This document shows positions 24,701 through 37,550 of a DNA stretch of 64,000 nt, in pieces. Origin of the DNA: Microvelia longipes (lineage: Eukaryota; Arthropoda; Insecta; Hemiptera; Veliidae); contig JACMZG010001914.1 of assembly GCA_018340805.1 (NCBI GenBank), positions 46,672,013-46,736,012 of the forward strand, given 5' to 3'. A program made the translations under genes and the position numbers. Position 1 is the first letter of the stretch; every line of letters starts with the position of its first letter. The notes under the pieces were generated by a model. The model made no database searches. It worked only from the letters and a program-made list of their open reading frames with translations, and had not been told where the DNA came from.

Positions 24701-27700
24701 GATGTGGTTAGCGAATTTCGATCGGCAAAGGAGCCAAGTTTTCCGTTAAAAGAGATAGTTCACGGATTTCAAAATGAACCAATTTAACTTTTGAAATAAG
24801 ATTTTTCACGACTTTTCAAAAGGAAAAATGAGTTTATTTATCCTTAGACGAGAGATTAGAGATTGTTAGTAAATTTTAAATGAATAACTAAGGCAATTTA
24901 TTCTTCGACATGAAATTGTTTGCAGCGACTTTTAAAAGGAAAATCAGGCAATTTCCCTTAAATAGAGATTAGCTAATTTCTAATAGACGATTAAGATTAT
25001 AAAGAAGGCCGCACAAATGAGTGTTTGTTGGGGATAACTGTTCGACAGGTTCGTAGCCAGCCAGAAAAGGTAGGGGGCGATTTTTAACCCGTTCAATGAA
25101 ATAACTGTTCGAGGAACTGCTTTTAAGTTATTGAATTTAATAATTACAGTATTGTCCTGTCATCCAGACTGTGCTTCATTTAAAGAGGTACATTTAGAGG
25201 GAGGACTAGGGTTGAATAGCACAGTGATACAGGGTCTGGTAGTGTCACTAGTCACAATATTTATTATGTACCCTAAGTGTTCGTACTCCCACTAGAGTCT
25301 CCCTAGAGGTAGGCTAGAGACTCCAACGCCTCTATAATTCTATCGGAGCATATATTTGTAACACCCGACAAACGGGAATATGTCAGTGACGTCACAATGA
25401 ATCACTTTATTCAACACAAATGATTAAAGAATCTATGCAATTATTTAATCTTATTTTACTTAATTTAACAGAAAATAGTCGAAAAATAATGTAATATTTA
25501 CGTGGAATTGTAATTATTATGAATAGTAAGAAAAATGACGTCACCAATGTACAGTTATGGTACCAAGCTACCCAGGGAATAATACGAGCTGTTGTATCCT
25601 CCCTCTAACTCTGTAAATATCTTTGGTTTTATTGAAAGATAGTGGTTGATTCTGTAGTTTAGCTTTTTGCTTATTAACTTAACCTACTATCAACGAATGG
25701 AATGTCAATTGCATTTATTAATAACTCAGACTGTTGTGCAACTAGATTTAGTTATCTAAATTGGTGTTAATTGTTAATTGTCTGGACAGTGACAGGGCGT
25801 TTTACTATCATATTTAAAATTTCTATAGTTTGTCGTCTTAAAGTCTTAAGGCATATTTATAGATTGAGTTTAATTGGAATGCAAGTAGTATTTAGGTCTT
25901 ATAGAATACCCTTCTAAATACTTCATTTAGCATATTCAATTTACCAACCTTGTTTAAACTGCGGTTCAAGAAAAATTTGTTTAAACTCTAGTTTAAACAA
26001 TTTTTTTATTACAAAAATATAAGTAATTTATCCTTAGTCTCACTTTTAAGTTTATAGAATTCACACATTTTTTATAAATTAAAAACAATGACTTTAATTC
26101 TATAATGTCATAAGCTATAAAATTAAGCTATGGCTATTTCACCCAACACTGTGGGCATCATCAGGCTAATAAACTAAAAACTACATTAACAACTAAAAAT
26201 CACAGAAAATTTTCTTTTGTTAACGAAGTTAAGTTTTAGCTAATTCTGTGATTTTTTATTTATTTAATTCTAGCCTTATGTATATGTGCTTTATTTGTTT
26301 TCTGTGATTTTTATTTGTTAATGTAGTGTTTAGTTTATTAGCCTGATGATGCCCACAGTGTTGGGTGAAATGGCCATAGCTTAATTTTATAGCTTATGAA
26401 ATTATAGAATTAAAGTCATTGTTTTTAATTTATAAAAAAAATTACAAAAATATCTTATGTATTTATATTTTTTACCAAGAAAATAACAAACACTTATTTA
26501 TTTATTTAAGCTGTTTTGTTTTCATGAAATTAGTCTAAACTGTGCTTTATTAAAATCAGTTTAAACCAAAATGATAATACCAACGTAGTTTAACAGCAGA
26601 ATTGAGTTTAAACTATAGGGATTGGACCTTCAAATTTAGTGGGTTTAACTACTTGTGGGGACCACCACGCCATAATGTTAGGGTTTGTTGAGGATTGCTC
26701 CAATAAGAATATTTACAGAGGTGGCTTACCCATTTATGCTTAAGTTCGATTAGTTTTGAGACAATATAATGATTAAATAAAAGAAGAAGTTTTCTTACAG
26801 AAAATATACATTTTTAATAGCAAAGTGCTTTCAACCTAAAAAGAGGCCATCATCAGTGGTAGCAGTAGAATGAAGAAGAGAGTAACATATTTTAAAAATC
26901 TGATCTTAATTTCTTTAATCTGATGTTAAGATCTGATATAATATCTGTCTTTAATATCTGATCTTACAGATCAGATACTAAAGACAAACTTATTCCCGCT
27001 CATCTTACTTCTTCAACTGATAATCAGTAGACTAACACTAAATATTCCCAGATACCTCCTAAATAACATCTGTATCATAAAAGTACGAATGTTAACAAAA
27101 CCATGAATTTATTAGTATTTATTACAGCACCGAGTTTTATTCACCTTTGGTAAATTACGTTTAAATATTCAATGTTTGATTATAAACATTGTGATTAATT
27201 AATCATAATGTTTATATTGGATCTAATGATCTTAATACCGAAATCCTTATGATAATTTAAGAGTGAAACATGTTCTCACTTAAAAAATAACAGTATAGTG
27301 AATTCGTTATATTTTTAGAAATATATTTAAATGTATTCATTATTGTCTGACATATTTAATTTAAATTTTCAAAATACTGTTAATTATTCATTCTCCTATA
27401 ATAATGCAAAGCAATCAACCACTATGTAGACAAGGTTTTAAATTGTAAATTAGATAGAAGAATAATGTTATTTTTTAGGCCTCTATGTTTACCTAGATCA
27501 GAGGTCGTCACTGTGATGCTAGATATCCTCTATCAAAATGTAAATATTAGATAATTTTAATTAGTTGATTGTAACTCTATGGTTTTGTACAAAGTGGAAA
27601 GTTCACATGAAATTAAATAAATATTTTTAAAATGGTTAAATCCAAAGATTAATGTTATAATTAGTTGTTAACTTACGTTTTCATTTAAAATTTTTCTTCC

Positions 27701-30700
27701 TTCCTTTTAAGATTTTCTTACGCATTTCGTTATTAGGAGGGCGAATATTTTGTTCTCTTTTTTGCCAAAGTAACGAGTTAAAATTACCACCCCCATAAAA
27801 GGAGAAGAGTATTTGAACCCTCCCGTGTGGGGCATGAGTTTGTTAAGCAGTGGGAGCTTGATCTATTGTTTCGGCTTTTTTGTAGACTAGATACAAAAAT
27901 CTACACTTAGAGTTGTAAGAACTGGAACAAATAGAACGCTATCTTCTATCTTAGAGAATTTGCAAAAGGCCCTAATTACGTGGTTTACTTGCTAGATGAT
28001 CTATCACCTCTTTGCTATCGTCTCTATACTGTCTCTATCCAGTATCTTTGGTCAACTGATATTTTTCGTATAAAGATCAAGATCACTGATTTCTAAAATA
28101 GTTCATTGTCTAAGGTTTCCCTAATAACAGGTACCTAATAAGACAAGTTTGCCCTGCAGATCAAATAATAATCAATTCATTTTTCCCAGGGAATGCAAAT
28201 TCAAGAGCGGCACCTTTTCCTATTCACCGACCTGCTGCTCGTAGCCAAAGCAAGATCCGGTTCGAATTTCAAGCTGAAGGAAACAGTTCGTGTGTCAGAG
28301 ATTTGGACATCGTCAGTGGATTTAGATGCAGTATCGCCAATAGTCAAGTCACCCGATACATCATTCCTGATTGGATGGCCCACGACCAATCTCGTTGTTA
28401 CCTTCAGGTGAGTCAGTTTAAACATTTCTCTACCTATTTGTAATTATTTTAAGTGACGACATTATTTAGTTCCCGTATGCTTGTGGCTGAACCAAGTTAA
28501 CATATGAAAGTTGTTTCTATTGAAGTCACGCACGTGTTAAACTTACCCTGGGATGTATTAAAGTTTCTGTCCTAGACGCCACAATGTCTGTCAGGCCCTT
28601 TTTTTGCTTACCTGAATATTTCAACAATCAGCCCAAAGTTGACTGACATTGGAAACATATGGTCACTTAAAAACACCGTTAATCTTAACTTTAAGATTAA
28701 TCGTAAAACCAATAATAAAATTTCCTATACAAATACTTCTGACAAGCTATACCTGTGATGTTTAAAATCGTCTTAATTTCTCCCACGAAAAGTTAGTCTT
28801 TATCAGTAAAAGAAGTCCAAAGCTTAACAAGAACTAAGTTACAATTTTTTAATATTTTCTTTTAGTCTCTAATTATTTGATATTTGTTTCTTTTATAATA
28901 TTTAACCCGTCAGACATTTTCTAAACTTTTTAAGATAAAATTATTGTTACATTTTGTTTAAAATTTGCCTGTTTTTGTTTGTTGTTTATGAACTTAGTTT
29001 TTCCAATATTATTTTATATCTTAAAGTCTTTTAGTTAATATTTTTGTAATCTTGGTCAAGATCATTTTTTTTTTTTAAAAGTGAAAATAAAATAAATGTA
29101 AACTTTCCTAAAACCACATAAAGTTCTGTATCATTAGTCACCACACATTTTAAAAGTAAGTCACCTAACGGTATCACCAAAAATATATATTAATAAAATA
29201 TTATAAAAAAAAAACCTTCTCTTTATAAATGGAGATGCAACGAAATAACTTTAGAATAGTTGATGGTTAAAGAATTATACGATAAGAACTCTATTGTCCT
29301 CTTTAAAGATAAAAATAAATAAATTAAGCAAAATACAACGTTGCTTCGAGAAAACCATTAACGCTGGTTTGCTTTTGAACACCTCTATGACAGTTTTAAA
29401 ATAACAACATTGTTAAGATGATTAATTCTGATTACTATCTAGGTCTATAGGCTAGTGCGATGAAAAAATATCAAATAATGATAAATTAAACAAGAAATTT
29501 TAGATAAATATATTAAAAAAGAAATATTACTACGACGGACTTTTACTATGAAAGTTGGTGACTTACTAGCCTAGAGAAAAAATTTCAGGTGAGATTAACT
29601 TTCATAGAAAATAATTAAGATAACTTCGAAAATGAAGGTTTCCTTGGAAGAGAACGAATAATTATTTTCCTAATAATCTTTTAGTGATAAGGAAATAGGT
29701 AAATAGGAAATAAAGAAATTAATTATAACTTTTCTTACATAAGATTAACATTTAATTATATTATTTTTAACTTTAAGATAATCATAAAATACTGTTTACT
29801 TAATTAAAAGTGATTAGGAATAATTATTCTTTTAAATTGTTATCTTTTATGAAATCGTATGTAAATATGTTTACATAAAACTTAATATCTATTGACCTAG
29901 GCCTGAATATTTGATTTTTGAAGAGACTTTTATTTTTACATAACTTTATTTATGGATTTATGCACATTGTTTGTACATAAGACTAATATAAACTAACTAA
30001 TCTAATACATATTAAAGGAAGTTTTAAGTTGTAATATGAGTTCATAGCTAATACTGATTGAAGTATTACTTCGTTTGGCTGGCTAACGTATTCCCTCAAT
30101 GAAATCTGTTGACTGTGTAAACAATCATGAAATCTATTTATTTATTATTTTAAAGGAAACAATTTCAAAAAAATGACCTTTTTCTCATACATCCCATATT
30201 TTATAAGATTTTTCCTTCTTCGATGCTAAAATAAAACTAATCTAATGGCTTATGTCTTAATCCATCGATGGAAAATGAATAAAACACAGGACATAGGTTG
30301 TGGGGATTTAAAGGTGTTTTGAAAAACTAATAAGTCAAATTTAAGTGTATGAATTTTACAAATTAACAAGTCTCACTCAAACGTAATTAATGTTGTATAA
30401 AACTGTCATTAGTTTTTCAAAAGTATAGGGCAGTATTAAAATTCATAGCCTTCATGATTAGACGGAGTTACTAATCATATTATGATAAACGAGAGTGAAA
30501 AAGTTGTTCAACCTGTTGACTGTTTTATCAACTTGTTACTTTATTACTTTTTTCATCAACTTTTTCCAGCTGTTATGTCCATTAGATGAATATGCTTGTA
30601 CCCGCACCTGCGATGTGGTAGACTTTTTACCGTCAATATTGACCAAGTGTAGCCTTTAAATTAAATATGGTAGACAAAATTATAGTCTTTAAAAATATAT

Positions 30701-33700
30701 GTCCTATACATGCTTTATAAGAGGGCCTTAAATTAAGTGTCAAAATAAGAAATGCTGCTATAAATATATTTTTTATATATAATTGTTAGTAATGAGAAAC
30801 AGTGAAAACGACGAGGAAATATTATTTATTATAATTTGTAAGCCCTAAACTTACTTAAAGAAATCTTTACTTAAATCCTTCTACTTAAAGTTTTCAAGCA
30901 GAAAAAACTTTTTTTTAGAATTAATTCAACTACTTAAATAAAACTTGAATCTACTCAGAGTCAAAACTAGTATCTATACCAAGGAAACGCACAAGGACGC
31001 AAGTAAGCCATTAGAAGTTAAGTAAAATTTCATGTTAAGCGCCAAATAAATGTACTTGGATCTTTTTTTAAATTGTTTTTGTTTGTGGAAGAATCTTAAG
31101 AATTTATCGCGTTAATTTGTTCTTCATTTGTTACTTTTTATATTTTCTAATATAAAAACAAAAAATTAAAGTGCTTGATTGGTAAAGTTTTCCTCTTTGT
31201 AGCTTCAAAGCGCTTTATCTTTTTATTAATTTAAGGAGCTTGAATAGTAAAGTTTTACCTGTTTATTTATTTAAAGAGCAAGACTCGTAAAGTTTTACCT
31301 CTTCATTGATTTAAAGAGCTGGACTATTAAAGTTTTACCTCTTCATTGATTTAAGCAGCTGGACTATTAAAGTTTTACCTCTTCATTGATTTAAAGAGCT
31401 GGACTATTAAAGTTTTACCTCTTCATTGATTTAAAGAGCTTGACTATTAGTTTCACCTCTTCATTGATTTAAAGAGCTTGACTATTAAAGTTTTCTTCTT
31501 TATAGGTCAAAAGCGCTTGACTATAGTGAAGTTTTACCTTTTTATAAGTTCAAAGAGCTTGATTAGTTATGTTTTTCTCTTCATACGTTCAAAGAGCTTG
31601 AATAGTTAAGTTTAATAATATCTAGATAGACATACTTATCCTTTCTTTACTTGAGATTTTTTTAGTTTAATTCATTACGCGCATTTATCCTATTTGATTA
31701 AGAGAGTATTTATTTTCTATAATAAACTTATATATTTCGTAGAGTGAGGAAGAAAATAAATTAAATTAAGAAAACCTTTATCTTAAATATCTTAGTTTTC
31801 TCCATATCATAAAATTCTACAAACCGCTGCGAGAAAAATCTAAAAATTTAAATTGGCTTCTTGTTTTTTTTTTTACTTTCTTCCATATTTACGAATCCTT
31901 AACCAAGGATAAGACAAAAGGTAAAAACTTTCTACAATTTCAAGGTATTAACGGTTTAGTTAATAGGCCTGACCTCTTGTTAGGGTAGCTTTATGTTTAT
32001 TTATAAGTAAGGAAATAAACAAGGTTCGTTTAACTAAAAGACGTTTAACGTATTTAGGTTAAAATTTACCTTAACGATAAACTAAAACATTTTGTGCCCA
32101 AACCATTTTTAATGAGGTTTATAATACTCAATATAGACATAAAGAAACCTGAAGAAAAATGCGAAAAAATGAAAGAAAAAGTAACCAGGAATTGTTAATC
32201 TTTAATAAATAACTTCAATTGATTATTTTCTATTCCGTTTTGGATACGTAGATCCTATATCGTATCAATACTATATCTGAGGCTATTTTATTTTTTTACT
32301 TTTCCCCATTTTTACCCTAGGTATTGTAGGAAAAGTATTGTGTGTGCGAAAAAATTCGAAACCGGAAAGCCTCCTGAGTGGTTCTCACAAAGATGTCTGT
32401 GTATGTGTGTGTGTGCATGTCTGTTATCATCCTAGCTCCTACTATATTGATGCTAAAGAGTTGAAACTTTGTACTAAATTAGTCTATAGCTGTAATTGAG
32501 ATATTCCAAAAATATATTTTTTTTTATGGCGTCATTAACCCACAATAATGACTGATTTCATCAAAAATTAAGAAAAACCATAAAACGCGGAAAAATGATG
32601 CTATCGAATTGAGATTTAGCACGCATGTAGTTATGTATAAGACTAATATACGTAGTAATTTTCTTCTCATTATCAGCATTCGTTTTTTTTTTAAATGATT
32701 CAATTTTAGTTTAAATTTTGTACAAATGTATACATTTACTTAATAAATAAGTACACTAAGTTATGTTTTAATACGACAAGTATATCTATGTTGGATCATA
32801 AAAATTAAGCAACATTGAGCGTGGTCAGTGTTGTATGGGTGAACGCTAAGAACGATACGGATGCATTTACTATCTGAGAACGAGCGAAGCGTGCTGCAAA
32901 TAAAAATGCTGCAACATTTTTATGTTGCAGTATAAAATTGGCGAATTGTTTATTCTGAGGACGAGCTAAGCGAGTCCGAAGCAGATAAGATGAGCGTAGC
33001 AAATCTGATGTGATGAGAAAAAGTTCCGAGGTACCCCTTACCCGATGTTTTATCTATTTAATAAGAGTGTTAGTATAAAATATATAATAAATAAATTTTC
33101 TTAAAAAGTTATGTTCAAATAAGAACATTCAGGATTAAAAAAATGAGCGAAGTCCTTTTTTTAAAAGATTTACAAAAACATCTAAGTGATGCGTCCTAAT
33201 TTAATAGTATATTATATAACTAGTCTATAAAATGAGATTTTATTCCTGCTAAAGTTTGTTTTTGACGTGCGAAGCGGATTGATAATTAATTTCCAAATCA
33301 ATAAATCGCTTTACAGTCATGTTGCTTATAGCATTTTTTTTGGGGGGATCAATAAAAAAATAAATATTTTATATCATCTTTTTTACTAACTAATTTGCGT
33401 AACGATATAAATGTTTTATCACCTGAAGAATAAAATCGGTCTCAGGTTTAGTTAGGAAAATATTTTACATGACGTCATTAGTGACTCTGCTAACATTTAA
33501 TAATATTATAAAATAAATAATATTGTTGTTATTATTTTTTAAGTTTGGTATTTATATAGTCATATGTTATAGTTATATAGTTATATATCAGTCTATAGAA
33601 CTAGGTTTCAATTTCACTACTTGTTCAATTTTTAACTTATCATTTAATACGTTGAAAAAATTAAAACTAAAAAATAATCAATTTAATTGAAGCCCCCCGT

Positions 33701-36700
33701 ACCAATGGGTACCAAACATCAGGTTCCTCTTTATGTCATATAAAAGTATTCAAAATTTTCATTTTAGCACGGCTAGTTCTGTACATCTACTGTTTCTGTT
33801 ATATCTCTAATACTAAGCAGCATCGAGCAAGTTCAGTACCTGGATGGTCGACAGATAGGAATAATTTATGAAAAAAAATGTCATGTCTGATTTCTCTACT
33901 TATTATTTTAAACTATTTCTAATAATTCCTGTTTAAGTCGCACTTTTAATTATAATGCATTTCACGCCTTATTAAGTCCGACGCGTCGTAGAATTAAGTC
34001 TCGTCTTCTGGACTCCTCTTTAAAAATTAAGTTGAAATCGTCCTTAGTTCCCGGCTACTTAGTTAAGGGTTAATTCTCTACCTGGAAAATGAATTTCCAG
34101 AAAATAGCTTTCTCTACAAACGGATATACCCAAGTTGTAAAAATCGAATCCTTTATTTTTAATCCTTCCCTTACCCTCGTTCCCAGGAGGATTTAAATAG
34201 AGATTTTTGGAAATATTTCAAATAATAGCTATCTGTTTACCATCTTTCCAGGCATAGAAGGTAATATATAAGTTAAGTAACATTAAAGTAAAAAATTAAA
34301 ACAAGTTCTTTGTATTAAATTTTCAAAGGAAAAATGCGCTATTAAGATTGGGGACATAGAGGGGGAGGGGAGCCGCGAAAAGACCTTCGCAGAGGAGCAG
34401 GCTTTGAACTTTATTTACTATAAATATACATAAATTATGTATTTATAATTAGACGTAAAATATTTATAATAATTTATATTTTTTGATAATATTATTTTAT
34501 TTATCTGATATAATTTCCTTATTAGGTTGTAAACATATAATAATAGCTATAATTATAATGCTGAAGGGGGTCACCTACTTATCATAAAAATAAATAATTT
34601 ATAGTTTAATATTTCTTGCTACCTGTTGATCGTATGTTAAGGATTAATAATAATTCCTTGGAAGGGTTGAAGGGCTGACAAGTAGAGGGAGTGCACAGTG
34701 CACCCTTAGTGTAGGTGTCTGTGGGTAGGGGATTTTTCTATTATCCCCCGGCTAGTAGAGGGGATAAGTATCCTATACCATTCTATTCCACCCTCTAGCC
34801 AGTCAGTGCATAGCTATTGAATTTAGTGTGTCAATTGTGAACATAGAACTTAAGTGTTAAAATTTTATATAAAAATGGTACTTTTAAAGTACAGTTTATC
34901 TATGGACCATAGACCAAGTAAAGTGAAAAGTGCAATACCTACCAAATCTAAGAAGCTTTTTAGATCATTGTGAGTCCTTACATATTAACTTATAGTTGTA
35001 AAATATTAATAACTGGGTTATAGTAGTATTAATAATTGTTGTCGTTTAAGTTGGCTTGTTCATTAATTTATGTAAATTAGTATTTTACGGTGCATGGTTA
35101 ATTTAGATTTACATCGATATGTTTGGTCTAAATTATATTACACACCTCCCTAATCATGCCAAGAAGTTTAGTTTAAAATAGGTTCCAATATGCTATGATA
35201 TTGTTCATCCTATCATATTGAATTTGTTCTTGGTCGAGTTTATAGTTATTTATTGATGTCTTATGATCTTTAGTTGCCTTGATATCTCATCATATCATAT
35301 TTTTATCGTATCATAAAATAAATAGTCATGATAAATCCATATGATCATGGTCTTCAACATGTTTCATCGATCATTACATAGCTATTATATATTTGGTCTT
35401 GATTGTGTTCTTCGTGATTCCATATGAACTCTATCTTTATTAGCTGTGTCATCTGTTCATGTTTTATAGTTTCATTAGATCTGGGCTTAATCATGCTCAT
35501 GATAAGAGCTTAACATGCCGTTAACATCTTCTTAAATCTTAGGCCGGTATTCAAAGACGTTATCCTAACATTTTCCTAACTCCTAACATTCTCCTTAAGG
35601 AAAATGTTAGGAGAAAGTTAGGAAAATGTTAGGAAACGTCTTTGAATACGGGCCTTACTTTGGTCATGCTTATAAAATGTCATCAAATTGAAACTCTGTA
35701 ACGTTTTCATAAATACCTCGATACAAGTTGTGTATCATTCTCTTAACCGAACAAGTAAAGTTTAGTCTTAACATTGTTCCCATTATCTTTGTTTCTTATC
35801 ATGGTGTTATTAATTAAATAATTCCATTATTTACAAAAAAAAAAAATGATATTACATCATTATATCAGCTATATCTATTTTAAATAATTAAGTGTCACAC
35901 TGGAGAACTGGACAATCCCTGTACTGTGTGGTACTGCATTGCGTCTTGCCAAATTAGTAATATTACAATTTTCTGCCTGAAATACCTGTCATTATATTTT
36001 GATTAATAAAATATAGTTTGTCTTTGCCTTTTCTAATCACCCCCTCTTAAATCTATTTTAAGGGTTTATTGATTAGTATAAAAGTTACATTTTATAAGTG
36101 AATTATAATGTATTATTTTAATTAAAATTTAATTATTTAAATTTTTAATCAGGTTTTTTTTATAAATTACATATATGCTCTTATCAATTAAGAACAATTA
36201 CTTCTCTCTATGTTGAATATTCAATTTAAAAGCCATTATCATTTATTTGCTTAGTAAAATTTCAAAATAGCTATTGAAGATTTCCAACTTTATATTAATT
36301 GTATTAAAGAATTGGTTGTATTTTCTTAAAATTATATCTTTTGTTTTGTAATGGGTATTTGTTTTAACTCTTATAAGTTTATTTTTTAGAAAATATGATA
36401 TGATATGTGAAGTGTTTTTCTTAAAGTTCTTATTCGGATAATGAAATAGATTAAAGAATAGACTAAGAATGATAAGGCTTTACTCGTTTATCAGTCAGTA
36501 ATAGGTTTTAGTTCAAATTTAGAGCTATTAAAGATAAACTAACACTCACACATCTTATGTGTATCTGGAGAGCTGTGGTAGAATATTTCAAATAGAAACA
36601 TACACTGTTACTTTTTTAAGAACTGAAAGGTTTTTTTAAGAACATTTATAAAATATAAAGATTATAAATATAAGCATTAAAAAGAATATTTATAATGCTG

Positions 36701-37287
36701 GAATTGTATTTAGAGTGATACTAATGCAATATTTAGATTTGTTATCTTGTCTTGAAAGTAAATTGTATGCTCAATGTCCATATGTATGTCTGTTCATTGT
36801 CCATATTTATGTCTGTTCATTGTCCTTACGCATGTCTGCTCATTCTCTTTCTAATTGTTTTTCTTTCGTTCTGTTTTTGTTTGACCATTTTATTACAAAT
36901 ATGGAATAAACGATAATGGGTATTAATAACTATATCTTACCGTTTCTAAGGTAAGATATATTCGTCAGGCTAAAAGTCAAGCGAATTAAAAATTTTACTT
37001 ACTCTAAGTACGGGCGGCTTTATTAACCTGTGCTCAAACGGTTAGTGTTTATGAATTTGCACTAAAAATATATACATATTTAAAGAAATATATCTTTTAT
37101 ATGAGTTTACCGTTTATAAATTTTTGGTGGAAAATCACTGGGCAGCATTCCCGCTTTTAAATATTGTTGCAATAAATTCTTAAACCCAATGTCTCACTTT
37201 TAAATTGTTATATTTATATTCTCTGATTTGTTATTAGCGGATTTTCATCAGAGAATGCATCTTATGAGGTTGTTTGGATGTAGAAAG

Positions 37288-37380
<93 letters not shown>

Positions 37381-37485
37381 ATGTGTGTGGTTATTATTAA
37401 TATTGTTTTAGCGGATTATTATCAGAGACTTATCTTAGAGAATATCATCAGATCTTATAAGGTTGTTTGGATGTAAAAAGTGGGG

Positions 37486-37550
<65 letters not shown>

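Larger units (their letters stand above)
26075..26440. mobile_element. Foldback element with hammerhead-like core (locus 3)
   Basis: Arms of about 140 bp (26075-26210 and 26300-26440) are reverse complements with few differences. Shared words include 'aaaacaatgactttaattct' and 'ataaaattaagctatgg' on the left. The spacer is about 90 bp. Each arm carries the same CTGATGA...GAAA motif, pointing outward on opposite strands. Confidence 0.8.

Noticed and set aside
25188..25615. Possible MITE bounded by 'agagggagga' and 'tcctccctct'
   Set aside because: The inverted match is only about 10 bp and no target duplication is visible, so it is noted within the intron entry only.
28201..28425. Minus-strand frame of 74 codons
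   Set aside because: It is the shadow of RhoGAP exon 4; the plus strand carries the PH-domain motifs and valid splice sites.
33819..33853. A functional 5S rRNA gene
   Set aside because: Only the 3' half of 5S is present in any copy. The internal promoter A box and the first half of the molecule are missing, and the copies are diverged.
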